Counted from the first letter of the stretch, positions 23,590 through 31,566 are shown. The stretch is DNA of 59,560 bases from DAOUKH01 sp034421515 (GCA_034421515.1 DAOUKH010000011.1:1-59560); one strand, 5' to 3'. The notes: generated by a model from the letters alone, not told the origin. Made by a program: numbers and translations.

Positions 23590-24489
23590 TCAGGAGCTCA
23601 ACCTCAGGAACCGTTCGGCATTCGACCCGAGTAGCCCGTCGACCTCCGCCTCGTCGAAGTCGACGCCGTACTCGGCGCCCAGCGCCGGCAGGTCCCGGAA
23701 CATCCCCACCGTCTCCTTCAACGACAGCATCGGACGGAACACCGGGAAGTCGGTGCCGAACAGCAGGCGCTGCATCCCGACGGTATCGCGCATCTTCCCA
23801 AGGGCGCGGAGCGAGACCTCGGGGTTGTCCCGTATCCTGATCTGCCACGCCGACAGGTCCATCACCACGTTCGGCCGGCCGTAGAACACCGTCAGCGCCT
23901 CTTGCCACCAGTCTCCGGCGGCGTGGGCGATGATGATGCCCATGTTGGGGAAGTCGGTCGCCACCTCGTCGAAGTCGATGGGGCGGGTGTACCGGCTGTA
24001 CAGGTGGGGATACGAGCAGGGCCCCGCGTGAAAGAGGACCGGCACGTCGAAGGCCGCGCACAGCTCGTAGATCGCGTAGCACGTGCGCTCGTGGGGCAAA
24101 TACCCCACCGAGGGGTGCAGCTTGATGCCCCGGACGTTCCACTCCTTGATCGCCTTCTCAAAAAGGTCGGCGGCCCCAGGACGGCGGGGATCGATCCCGT
24201 AGAACGGAACGATCCGGTCCGGGAACAGCTCGTGGGCGTTGACGATGAGCCGGTTCTCCTGGTGGATGGGGAACGGCGGGTCGCCGAGCCGCGCGGCGAA
24301 GTCGGCCACGAACATCACCGTCTTGTCGACGCCGGCCTCGTCCATTTCCTCCACGATCTCCCGCGTCGTCTGCTCCCAATCGAAGTCGGGCCGCTCCGCC
24401 TTCGCGCGGCCGGCTATATCCATGCCGCTGAAGGTATCGTAGTGCCGCTCCAGCACGGACCACATGTGGCGGTGAACGTCGACAATCAT
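23590..24489 (-). CDS. Amidohydrolase-2 family metalloenzyme with full metal-ligand set
   Basis: A 299-aa TIM-barrel enzyme. The expected ligands are all seen: VDVHRHMW (HxH-type on strand 1), GIKLHP, LFHAGPCSYPHLYSRYTRP (strand 5 His), IIAHAAGDWW (strand 6 His) and LLFGTDFPV (strand 8 Asp). It is a useful reference for the four larger homologues at 37-48 kb, which share its PDRRPG and GY-P blocks but have lost the strand 5 His. Co-transcribed with the beta-lactamase-like gene. Confidence 0.9.
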   Translation of the reverse strand: MIVDVHRHMWSVLERHYDTFSGMDIAGRAKAERPDFDWEQTTREIVEEMDEAGVDKTVMFVADFAARLGDPPFPIHQENRLIVNAHELFPDRIVPFYGIDPRRPGAADLFEKAIKEWNVRGIKLHPSVGYLPHERTCYAIYELCAAFDVPVLFHAGPCSYPHLYSRYTRPIDFDEVATDFPNMGIIIAHAAGDWWQEALTVFYGRPNVVMDLSAWQIRIRDNPEVSLRALGKMRDTVGMQRLLFGTDFPVFRPMLSLKETVGMFRDLPALGAEYGVDFDEAEVDGLLGSNAERFLRLSS

Positions 24490-24587
24490 CAGGTGCGCTC
24501 CAAAGCGTCCAGGGTGGAAGCGGCCCTATTCTCCCCCGAACCCGAAAGGGCGGCAAGTTGACGGGCGCGGCGGCGGCGCCTTAAGCC

Positions 24588-24606
24588 TCTCCCCCTCTGG
24601 GGGAGA
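24588..24606. repeat. REP-like palindrome
   Basis: TCTCCCCC and GGGGGAGA flank a 3-base loop, part of a C-rich to G-rich stretch of the kind that is dispersed in many genomes. A second GC-rich hairpin (CCTCCCTCC/GGAGGGA type) is at about 24761-24780. Confidence 0.5.
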
Positions 24607-24680
24607 TTTGAGAGAGGGCACGCGCCCGCAGGGCGCGTCGGAGGCGGGGCAAGGAGGTCTTACCTCTTCTCCCCACGCCG

Positions 24681-24705
24681 GGAGAAGATCGAGATGAGGG
24701 GCCCC
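24681..24705. repeat. Dispersed repeat, copy 1
   Basis: A 25-base sequence beginning GGAGAAGATCGAGATGAGG that recurs once with one mismatch at 25127-25151, on either side of the promoter and 60-bp repeat array. Both copies are followed by a similar CCACCAA. Confidence 0.7.
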
Positions 24706-24815
24706 GCCAACCACCAACGGCCCATCAAGACCCGCCACCCCCATACGGGCGCCCCTTAAGCCTCCCTCCCCCCGGAGGGACTGAGGGCGGGCAGTCCGAT
24801 CGCGCCACCGCCCGC

Positions 24816-24844
24816 TTGACACACCCTCCACACGCGGCCATAAT
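24816..24844 (+). promoter_or_regulatory. Near-consensus sigma70 promoter with no clear gene
   Basis: TTGACA and CATAAT are separated by exactly 17 bases, one of the best promoter matches in the window. Transcription would start near 24851 and run through the tandem repeats toward the MMPL gene in antisense. Confidence 0.65.
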
Positions 24845-24851
24845 CATATCA

Positions 24852-24863
24852 GAACTTACGTTC
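24852..24863 (+). promoter_or_regulatory. LexA-like box GAAC-N4-GTTC at the predicted transcription start
   Basis: GAACTTACGTTC fits the Gram-positive SOS core GAAC-N4-GTTC, which has been reported as the LexA site in the Chloroflexota member Dehalococcoides. It covers the predicted +1 of the promoter just upstream, where a repressor would block initiation. A 12-base match could be chance. Confidence 0.45.
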
Positions 24864-24877
24864 TTAGGCGGGATGCC

Positions 24878-25138
24878 ATGGCGACACCCTACGGACGCGT
24901 GGGAGCTGGGCGCTACGGCTCCGGCGGGCGACGGGAGCGGCCATTGCCCTGCGGACGCGCAGGAGACAGGGCCATTGCCACGGCGGGCGACGGGAGTGGC
25001 CCAATGCCCTGCGGACGCGCAGGAGACAGAGCCATTGCCACGGCGGGCGACGGAAGCGGCCCAATGCCCTGCGGACGCGCAGGAGACAGGGCCGCTGCCG
25101 TCGCGGGTTGTGCAAGGGTTTCGTGGGGAGAAGATTGA
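24878..25138 (+). CDS. Possible repeat-encoded peptide, 86 aa (doubtful)
   Basis: An ATG 27 bases after the predicted transcription start opens a frame that the 60-bp repeats translate as 20-residue units (PCGRAGDRAIATAGDGSGPM). All three frames are open through the repeats because their length is a multiple of three and they are GC-rich, so coding is not proven. A competing frame on the same strand gives CPADAQETGPLPRRA repeats. No known domain is visible. Confidence 0.2.
   Translation: MATPYGRVGAGRYGSGGRRERPLPCGRAGDRAIATAGDGSGPMPCGRAGDRAIATAGDGSGPMPCGRAGDRAAAVAGCARVSWGED
24901..25110. repeat. 60-bp tandem repeat, about 3.5 copies
   Basis: The unit starts at AGGAGACAGGGCCATTGCCA and ends at CCCTGCGGACGCGC. 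The copies at 24961 and 25021 differ at three or four positions, the copy at 24901 is degenerate and the last is partial. The rest of the 690-base space between 24490 and 25182 holds only REP-like palindromes and the dispersed repeat; no gene is supported there. Confidence 0.9.
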
Positions 25139-25151
25139 GATGAGGGGCCCC
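25127..25151. repeat. Dispersed repeat, copy 2
   Basis: Second copy of the 25-base sequence at 24681, differing by one T for C, at the right edge of the tandem repeat array. Confidence 0.7.
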
Positions 25152-25182
25152 AGGCAGCCACCAATCGGCGAGCAGACCCCGG

Positions 25183-27405
25183 CTACGAAGGAACCCCAAT
25201 ACGGGAAGGCCACCAGTTCCATCGCCCGAACATCGCCACCAGCGCCGGCACGATCAGCGTCCGCGTGATGAACGTATCGATCAGCACGCCGGCGGCAACG
25301 CCGAAGCCGAGCTGCACCAGGTCCTGCAGCGGCAGGGTCGTCAGCGCCGAGAACGTGCCGGCGAGGATGATCCCCGCCGACGTGATCACCGGGCCGGTGC
25401 GCGCCAGTGCATGGCGGGTCGCCTCCTCCAGCGGAGCCTCGCGGGCCTCCTCGCGGATGCGGGACATCAGATAGATGTTGTAGTCCACGCTCAGCGCGTT
25501 GAGGAACACGAACAGGAAGAACGGGACCGCCGGTCCAATGCCGGCATGACCCGCCAAGAAGACGAACACCCCGACAACAAGGCCGAGCGTGGCGAAATAC
25601 GTGAACGCGATCGTAGCCATCAGATACAGCGGCGCGATGAGCGACCGCAGCAGCAGGGCCAGCACCACGCCGATGGCCAACAGGATGAGCGGAAGCACCA
25701 CGAGCGAGTCCCGGTTGCCCGCGGTGCGGGTGTCGTAGGCCTCCGCGGTGTCCCCGCCGAGGAGCACGCTACCCGGAGGCAGGCTCACCGCCGCGGCGCG
25801 CTCCCGGACGAGGCTGCGCAGCTCGGGCACCGCATCGAGCGCCTCCCGCGAGAACGGGTTCGCCTCGAGCACAATGTCGATGCGCGCCGCGCCGCCATCG
25901 TCGGAGACGAACCGCCGCGCATTTGCCTCCGGCAGTTGCGAGGCAGGCGGCCCCGCGACTCCCAGCGGTCGGCTCGGCCCGGACGCGTCGGCGACGCCCG
26001 GATGCTCGACCAGCCCCCGCGTGATGGAGTCCAACTGCTCAAGCGCGCCGGCATCGAGCGCATCGGCACCCGGAGGCAGCGAGACATACAGCTGCGTCGG
26101 CGAGATCTCCCCCGCCGGGAAGCCGTTCCGCAACAGCTCGAAGCTGCGAACGGATTCCGTGTTGCTCGGCAGGCTCGCGAGTTGGTCGTAGTTCGCGCGG
26201 AATGGAATCAGGCCCGCCACCAGGACGCCAAGGCCCAGGATCGTCACCGCCAGCGTCACGACCGGCCGCCGCAGCACAGCCGCGCCGATCCTGCCGTAGG
26301 TGCTGCGGCGCCAGTCGACCTGCGGCGCGGCCGCCGTCTCCAATCGAGGCTGCATGGGCCAAAAGGCCCGCCGCCCGAAGATCGTCAGCACCGCCGGGAT
26401 GAGCGTGAGCGCCGCCAGCATCATCACCGCCACGGCGATGGCGATGACCGGCCCGAGCGCCTGGTACGAACCCAGCGTCGCCAGCCCGAGCGCGGCGCTG
26501 GCGACCAGGATCGTCGCCCCCGCCGACCCCACCGCGCCGCCGACGCCGCGCAGCGTACGCCGCATCGCCTCGTGCCGGTCGTCATGTCGCGTCAGCTCCT
26601 CGCGGAACCGCGCCGAGACGAACAGCACGTAGTCGGTCCCCGTGCCGAACAGCACCACGGTCATGATGCCGATCGTCTGACCGGAAACGGGCAGATCGAA
26701 GACCTGGGCCGACCAACCCCCCAAGGCGCTCGCGATCTGAAAGACGAGCCCCACACCCAGCAACGGGACCGCCGCCATGATGGGCGAGCGGTAGATGATG
26801 ATCAGCAGCACCAGCACGAGCAGCACCGTGACCAGCAGCAGCAGCGAATTGATCTGCGAGAATACCCCAATCAGGTCGACGAGCAGCCCGCCCGGACCGC
26901 CGACGGCTACCTCGGCGCCAGCCAGGTCATGAGCCGCGGAGCGGTCACGGATCGCCTCCACCGTGTCGGCGAAGGGTTGCTCGCCCGGCTCCCCGGCAAC
27001 CTCCACGAAGACGTACATCGTGGTGCCGTCGGGAGAGACCAGGCCCGACGGCTGACCCCCGGCCGCGTCGGGAGCCCGCACCTGGACCACGTTGTCCGGC
27101 GCCTCGGGGCCCGACAGCCAAGCCCCGAGCTCGGCCGCGGCCGCGTACGCCGGAGGCCCCAGCCCCCCCGGTTCGCGAAAGACGACCAAGACCGGCGTCC
27201 CCGCCGACGAGAACCGCTCCCGCCCAAGCTCGAACGCCCGCGTCGCCTCGGCGTCCTCCGGCAAGAAGAGCGCCTGCTCGTTCTCACTCGCCTCCCCCAG
27301 TCCGGGAAGCTGCGAGATCAACAGCCCTGCCACGACGATCCACACGGCAAGGGTTACCCACTTGCCGCGTGGACTGGATACGAAGTCGGTCAGACGTCCC
27401 AGCAC
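25183..27405 (-). CDS. MMPL-family RND transporter
   Basis: A 740-aa inner-membrane proton-driven exporter of the MmpL/YdfJ type. It has an N-terminal span (WVTLAVWIVVAGLLI), two large extracytoplasmic loops, and two blocks of membrane spans. The repeated hallmark is present twice: FGTGTDYVLFVSARFREE and LSVDYNIYLMSRIREEA. Such proteins export lipids, siderophores or drugs. It begins at GTG and is followed 57 bases upstream by the FAS1 lipoprotein on the same strand, a possible envelope partner. Confidence 0.93.
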   Translation of the reverse strand: MLGRLTDFVSSPRGKWVTLAVWIVVAGLLISQLPGLGEASENEQALFLPEDAEATRAFELGRERFSSAGTPVLVVFREPGGLGPPAYAAAAELGAWLSGPEAPDNVVQVRAPDAAGGQPSGLVSPDGTTMYVFVEVAGEPGEQPFADTVEAIRDRSAAHDLAGAEVAVGGPGGLLVDLIGVFSQINSLLLLVTVLLVLVLLIIIYRSPIMAAVPLLGVGLVFQIASALGGWSAQVFDLPVSGQTIGIMTVVLFGTGTDYVLFVSARFREELTRHDDRHEAMRRTLRGVGGAVGSAGATILVASAALGLATLGSYQALGPVIAIAVAVMMLAALTLIPAVLTIFGRRAFWPMQPRLETAAAPQVDWRRSTYGRIGAAVLRRPVVTLAVTILGLGVLVAGLIPFRANYDQLASLPSNTESVRSFELLRNGFPAGEISPTQLYVSLPPGADALDAGALEQLDSITRGLVEHPGVADASGPSRPLGVAGPPASQLPEANARRFVSDDGGAARIDIVLEANPFSREALDAVPELRSLVRERAAAVSLPPGSVLLGGDTAEAYDTRTAGNRDSLVVLPLILLAIGVVLALLLRSLIAPLYLMATIAFTYFATLGLVVGVFVFLAGHAGIGPAVPFFLFVFLNALSVDYNIYLMSRIREEAREAPLEEATRHALARTGPVITSAGIILAGTFSALTTLPLQDLVQLGFGVAAGVLIDTFITRTLIVPALVAMFGRWNWWPSRIGVPS

Positions 27406-27462
27406 TCAGGAATTCCATTCTGGGGCTAGCCCAAGCTGTTGGAGTCTACACGCTTGATGAAA

Positions 27463-28923
27463 CTAGGACTCCTCCGGCGGGATGAGCACCGAGTCGATCA
27501 CGTGAATCGTCCCGTTCGCCGCCTCGATGTCCGCGATCAACACCCGCGCCTCGTTCAGCAGCACCGCATCGCCCTCGACCGTGATCGCAACCGCGTCTCC
27601 CTGCACCGTCGTCACCGAGTCAAGCGTCACCACGTCCGCCGCCTTCGCGTTCCCCGCCACCACGTGGTACAGCAGGACCTCAGTAAGGGCGGGGATGTCG
27701 CCCAGCAGCGCCTCGACCGTCCCCTCCGGCAGCGCCGCGAACGCGTCGTCCGTCGGCGCGAACACCGTGAACGGCCCTTCGCCCTGCAGCGTCTCGACCA
27801 AGCCGGCCGCCTGCAACGCAGCCACCAGCGTCTCGAATCGACCGTCCGCCACTGCGATATCCACAATGGTCCCGAGCTGTGCCTCCGGCTCCGGCGGGAT
27901 CAGCACCGAGTCGATCACGTGGATCGTTCCGTTCGCTGCCTCGATGTCCGTGATCAGCACCCGCGCATCGTTCAGCCGTACCGTCTCGCCCTCGACCGTG
28001 ATGTTCACCGCATCTCCCTGCACCGTGGTCACGGAGTCAAGCGTCACCACGTCCGCCGCCTTCGCGTTCCCCGCCACCACGTGGTACAGCAGGATCTCAG
28101 TAAGGGCGGGGATGTCGCCCAGCAGCGCCTCGACCGTTCCCTCCGGCAGCGCCGCGAACGCGTCGTCCGTCGGCGCGAACACCGTGAACGGTCCCTCGGC
28201 CTGGAGCGTCTCGACCAAGTCCGCCGCCTGTAACGCAGCCACCAGCGTCTCGAACCGACCGTCGCCCACGGCGATGTCCACGATGGTCCCCAGGTCTTCG
28301 GGCGGGATCAGCACCGAGTCGATCACATGAATCGTCCCGTTCGCCGCCTCGATGTCCGTGATCAGCACCCGCGCCTCGTTCAGCCGTACCGTCTCGCCCT
28401 CGACCGTGATGTTCACCGCATCTCCCTGCACCGTGGTCACCGAGTCCAGCGTCACCACGTCCGCCGCCACCGCGTTCCCGGCTACCACGTGGTACAGCAG
28501 AATCCCCGTCAGCGCGGGGATGTCGCCTAGCAGCGCTTCCACCGTTCCCTCCGGCAGCGCCGCGAACGCGTCGTCCGTGGGCGCGAACACCGTGAACGGC
28601 CCTTCACCCTGCAGCGTCTCGACCAAGCCGGCCGCCTGCAGCGCCGCCACCAGCGTCTCGAATCGACCGTCGTCCACGGCGATGTCTACGATGGTGCCGA
28701 GCTGCGGCTCCTGCGTTGCTGCAGGCACCGGCGTCGCCGTAGGCGCTGGCGTTGCCGTGGGCGCCGGTGTTGCCGTGGGCGGCAGCGGCGTTGGATCGCT
28801 GCTCCCACAGGCAGCCACACCAATGGCAAGCAACCCTGCCGCGATGAGCCCCACCAGCCACCGGCGAACGCTCGGCCCCCGCTCTGAGGCAGTTCCAAAT
28901 CGATCGGTCCTGTTCCTGAACAT
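27463..28923 (-). CDS. Lipoprotein with three fasciclin (FAS1) domains
   Basis: A 486-aa surface lipoprotein. ATG follows GGAGGGGTGAC. Residues 20-38 form a signal ending GVAAC (Cys39), then a Pro/Ala/Thr stalk, then three FAS1 adhesion domains of about 136 residues (roughly 75-210, 211-346, 351-486). Each shows the FAS1 motifs FTVFAPTDDAFAALP and LLYHVVAG and ends in GTIHVIDSVLIPPE. The domains are nearly identical, much more so than the two or three repeats of usual FAS1 proteins. Likely role is cell-cell or matrix adhesion. It is transcribed divergently from the B12-binding regulator. Confidence 0.95.
   Translation of the reverse strand: MFRNRTDRFGTASERGPSVRRWLVGLIAAGLLAIGVAACGSSDPTPLPPTATPAPTATPAPTATPVPAATQEPQLGTIVDIAVDDGRFETLVAALQAAGLVETLQGEGPFTVFAPTDDAFAALPEGTVEALLGDIPALTGILLYHVVAGNAVAADVVTLDSVTTVQGDAVNITVEGETVRLNEARVLITDIEAANGTIHVIDSVLIPPEDLGTIVDIAVGDGRFETLVAALQAADLVETLQAEGPFTVFAPTDDAFAALPEGTVEALLGDIPALTEILLYHVVAGNAKAADVVTLDSVTTVQGDAVNITVEGETVRLNDARVLITDIEAANGTIHVIDSVLIPPEPEAQLGTIVDIAVADGRFETLVAALQAAGLVETLQGEGPFTVFAPTDDAFAALPEGTVEALLGDIPALTEVLLYHVVAGNAKAADVVTLDSVTTVQGDAVAITVEGDAVLLNEARVLIADIEAANGTIHVIDSVLIPPEES
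27480..28700. repeat. Three near-identical direct repeats of about 405 bp (FAS1 modules)
   Basis: The three modules share long exact stretches, such as the block around GTGGTACAGCAG and the block around GCGTCGTCCGT on the plus strand. Synonymous positions are also largely conserved, which points to recent duplication or gene conversion. Confidence 0.85.
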
Positions 28924-29004
28924 GTCACCCCTCCGATCCGCCCTTGGTTCAGATTGCCGACTATCCTCATCGATAGGTCGACAGAGGCGGTATATAGTCA
29001 ACAT

Positions 29005-29034
29005 AGTATATGGGTATACACAACATGTCGTCAA
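29005..29034 (-). promoter_or_regulatory. Promoter for the FAS1 lipoprotein gene
   Basis: On the minus strand TTGACG and TATACT are 18 bases apart (five of six matches each). Transcription toward the lipoprotein would start near 28998, leaving a leader of about 75 bases. Confidence 0.6.
29006..29019. promoter_or_regulatory. Operator-like inverted repeat GTATA-N4-TATAC
   Basis: The palindrome overlaps the -10 of the FAS1 promoter. A further GTATAT occurs at 28990, 16 bases from the first arm. It is a reasonable binding site for the divergent XRE-type regulator, by position only. Confidence 0.4.
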
Positions 29035-29047
29035 CCCTGCCAGTGGA

Positions 29048-29075
29048 TCGACTTCCTATGAAAGATGAATATAAT
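29048..29075 (+). promoter_or_regulatory. Promoter for the B12-binding regulator gene
   Basis: A perfect TATAAT at 29070-29075 with TCGACT 16 bases upstream. Transcription would start near 29082, 18 bases before the ATG at 29100; the leader has no Shine-Dalgarno sequence. Confidence 0.5.
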
Positions 29076-29099
29076 CTACAAACCTGCTATATTCCTCTC

Positions 29100-29990
29100 A
29101 TGGACCAGGGCTTGGAACAAAGCGCTCAGACGGCACTGCTCAAGGACAGATATGAGCAGGCCCTCATGGCCGGTGACAGCGACGAGGCCCGCAGGATCGT
29201 CGCCGACGCCCTTGACCGGGGGACCGAGCCCCCGACCATCTACTTCGGCATCTTTGCGCCCGCGCTGGTCGCGATAGGCCACGCCTGGCGAAGGGGACAG
29301 CTGACCATCGCGGCGGAGCACCACGCCACCAGCATCACCCTCCAGCAAATCGCCCACGTCGGCGAGGTCTGGCGCCTCAACCGCAAGAAGGACATTGGCG
29401 CGAGCGTGGTCGTCGCGGCCGTGGAAGGCGAAATGCACGCCGTCGGTGTGCGGATGATCGCCGACCTCTTCGACATGGACGGCTGGCACGTCTCCGACCT
29501 GGGGCAGAACAACCCCACGGACGACCTCGTCGACCTCGTCGGTGAGCGCAAGCCCGATCTCGTGATCCTCTCCCTCTCCCAGCCCGACCTCATCCCCGTG
29601 GCGGCAAGGGCCGCGGCGTTGCTCACGTCCCTCGATCACAGGCCCGCCGTCTTCGTCGGCGGCCCCGGCCTGTCCCAAGAGCCGCAGGCAAGCCAAGTCG
29701 CGGCCGACTTGGTCTCCTCATCTCCCTTCGAGGCACTGCGCGTGGGGAGGCAGCTCGTCGGCATCGACAAGGAGCACTTAACGCTGGAGGACCACCTCAG
29801 CGCGCTGGGACATCGCATCCTCGCCCTGCGCAGGCAGCGCGGATGGAGCCAGCAGGAGCTCGCGCTCCGGGCCGGGCTCGACCGCACCTACCTCAGCGCC
29901 GTCGAGAAGGGCAAGCAGAACATCACGATCGGAGCAGCGCTGAAGATTGCGGATGCGCTGGGCGCATCGCTCTCCGACCTGATCGATTGA
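29100..29990 (+). CDS. Cobalamin-binding (CarH/LitR-like) sensor domain fused to a C-terminal XRE DNA-binding domain
   Basis: A 296-aa regulator. Residues 13-90 form a B12-binding helical bundle with the W-x9-EH motif of CarH-type receptors (Trp63, Glu73, His74). Residues 100-222 form the Rossmann B12 domain with the ExHxxG ligand motif EMHAVG, where His113 would hold cobalt. Residues 232-295 are an XRE helix-turn-helix (LRRQRGWSQQELALRAGLDRTYLSAVEKGKQNIT). CarH and LitR instead have an N-terminal MerR domain. Arg follows Trp63 where Thermus CarH has the light-state ligand His132, so light sensing is unsure. ATG 29100 is chosen because upstream sequence is AT-rich promoter DNA; in-frame ATGs at 29010, 29025 and 29058 exist. 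Confidence 0.9.
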   Translation: MDQGLEQSAQTALLKDRYEQALMAGDSDEARRIVADALDRGTEPPTIYFGIFAPALVAIGHAWRRGQLTIAAEHHATSITLQQIAHVGEVWRLNRKKDIGASVVVAAVEGEMHAVGVRMIADLFDMDGWHVSDLGQNNPTDDLVDLVGERKPDLVILSLSQPDLIPVAARAAALLTSLDHRPAVFVGGPGLSQEPQASQVAADLVSSSPFEALRVGRQLVGIDKEHLTLEDHLSALGHRILALRRQRGWSQQELALRAGLDRTYLSAVEKGKQNITIGAALKIADALGASLSDLID

Positions 29991-30174
29991 CTCCGGCGCC
30001 GACAGCAACCCTCGATGGGCGCCCCGCGCAACGACGGGAGCAGGACGGAAAGTGGCTGGTGCACTTGCCTTGACTGTAGGGCGAACCCTTCCGTGCGTGG
30101 TAGCACTGTAGGTCGGCCTGTCCTCTCGGCGAGGCGCGGTGGGACGCCAAGCGGTCAGGGACTCTGCCCTCGGG

Positions 30175-31056
30175 TCAGACGAGGGCCAGCGGCGTCATGC
30201 CGGCGCCGGTGGCGTTGGCGAGGCGCAGAGGAGCCCCGATGAACAGGAACTCGAAGACCTGGTCCTCGACCAGCGCCCGCAGATCGACGTTTTCGAGCAG
30301 CGGCACGCCGAGGTCCCGGAGCGTGAGCGCGTGGACGGGGAGATCGCCGTCGCCGATGGGCAACTCCATCACCTCGACACCCGGCGTATCGGCGCCGAGG
30401 ACGGCGACGTCCTTTTTCTTTAGCCACGGGCCGATGCTGGAGTCCGGTCCGGGCTCCCCCGTGTCCCAATAGGCACGGTCCGTGAAGAAGACGCGGTGCC
30501 AGCCGGTGTGAATCAAGAGGATGTCGCCGGGCCTTACCTCGGTGCCCTGCTTTTCGGAGGCGGCATCCAACAGCTCCGGCGTGACAACCTCGCCCCGTTC
30601 TAGATGCTCGACTCCCTTGGCTGCCGCTACGTCCAGGACGATGCCGCGCCCGATGATCCACTCGATCGTGTCCACGGAGCCCCACTCGACGCCCCGGCTG
30701 CTTACCGCGCTCCGCCAGTCCTTGCCGTTATACATTTGGCCGTCGCGCCAGGCGTGGGCCAGGGAATCGATGTGGGTGCCTGAATGGGCCTCCATCATGA
30801 CCACGTCGTCGGCGATGCCGAATCCCTGGGGCGAGGGATCGTTCGCATAGTGGGTCACCCGCCAGGTCTTGTGGAACTCGGGAAACTGAGGGCCGCGCTC
30901 CTCCAGAGGAACGGCGAGGTTGTAGACCTTTCCCTTCCGCACCATCGCCAGGGACTTCAGCACGTGCTCGGAGGTGAGGAGGTTGAGCATCCCCTTCTGG
31001 TCGTCCGCTCCCCACCGTCCCCAGTTGCTCACCTTCTGTGCCGTCGACTGGGTCAT
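30175..31056 (-). CDS. Cyclase-family (kynurenine formamidase-like) metal hydrolase
   Basis: A 293-aa cyclase-family protein (Pfam Cyclase). The metal-binding hallmark HSGTHIDSLAH is present, followed by VDTIEWIIGRGIVLDV and the GDILLIHTGW block. Members hydrolyse formamides or amides, or act on isatin and similar rings, with Zn or Mn. The length is longer than kynurenine formamidases (about 210) and like the 290-310-aa uncharacterised subgroup. It follows a PNPOx-like gene by 36 bases. The 184 bases between its stop and the regulator gene hold nothing recognisable. Confidence 0.9.
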   Translation of the reverse strand: MTQSTAQKVSNWGRWGADDQKGMLNLLTSEHVLKSLAMVRKGKVYNLAVPLEERGPQFPEFHKTWRVTHYANDPSPQGFGIADDVVMMEAHSGTHIDSLAHAWRDGQMYNGKDWRSAVSSRGVEWGSVDTIEWIIGRGIVLDVAAAKGVEHLERGEVVTPELLDAASEKQGTEVRPGDILLIHTGWHRVFFTDRAYWDTGEPGPDSSIGPWLKKKDVAVLGADTPGVEVMELPIGDGDLPVHALTLRDLGVPLLENVDLRALVEDQVFEFLFIGAPLRLANATGAGMTPLALV

Positions 31057-31092
31057 ATTGCCTCCTCCACCTGATCGCCTACCCGTCGGTAT

Positions 31093-31566
31093 CTACAGCG
31101 TGCGGAACGCCGCTCCGCTCTTCTCCGCCTCAACCGCCTCAGCGAAGGTCACCTTGGACTGGTCCCAGGTGTAGATCCGCTGCGGCGTCACCTTGACGAT
31201 GACCTGCGGACTGCTCATGAGGGCGTCCGTCGCCCACTCCGCCTGCTCCTCGCCCACGTACTTGCGGGCGAGGCGGTGCACGATAGGACGCGCGTCGCCG
31301 CGAATCAACTCCACCGTGCCGTGCACCAGCACCGCCTTGTAGGGCATGTTGTCGTTTCCAAAACAGAGGGAGACCCGGTTGTCCCGCTCCAGGGCGCGGG
31401 TCTTCGGGTTCCCGTCCACGAGGCTGCTCCAGAAATGCTCGCCGTCGTAGTCGGACCAGATAGGGGTGACGTGGGGATGCCCCGTCTTGGTCAGGGTCGC
31501 GATGGAGGCGATCCACGGCTCGTCGAGAAAGGCCTTCATCTCGTCGCGTGTCATCGTGACGCCCAT
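31093..31566 (-). CDS. PNPOx-like (split beta-barrel) flavin/F420-binding protein
   Basis: A 157-aa pyridoxamine-phosphate-oxidase-fold protein. The opening WIASIATLTKTGHPHVTPIWSDYDG and the basic PKTRALERDNRVSLCF stretch are typical of the F420- or FMN-dependent reductase branch that follows TIGR03618-type proteins. It may reduce an unsaturated or nitro substrate. MGVTMTRDEM gives two close starts (31566 or 31554). It sits between the DUF1989 pair and the cyclase, all on the minus strand. Confidence 0.85.
   Translation of the reverse strand: MGVTMTRDEMKAFLDEPWIASIATLTKTGHPHVTPIWSDYDGEHFWSSLVDGNPKTRALERDNRVSLCFGNDNMPYKAVLVHGTVELIRGDARPIVHRLARKYVGEEQAEWATDALMSSPQVIVKVTPQRIYTWDQSKVTFAEAVEAEKSGAAFRTL

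Noticed and set aside
24901..25110. Regular repeats that might suggest a CRISPR array
   Set aside because: The units are contiguous 60-bp tandem copies without unique spacers, and no cas genes are near.
25411..27429. 672-codon open frame antisense to the MMPL gene
   Set aside because: Arg/Gln/His-rich composition, no domain or ribosome site; a by-product of GC-rich third positions in the real gene on the other strand.
29010..29099. N-terminal extension of the B12-binding regulator from ATG 29010
   Set aside because: The stretch is AT-rich, contains both divergent promoters and a TATAAT, and adds no conserved residues.
30000..30174. Small frames and a possible RNA in the gap after the regulator
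   Set aside because: No stable hairpin with T-run, promoter or conserved motif was seen.
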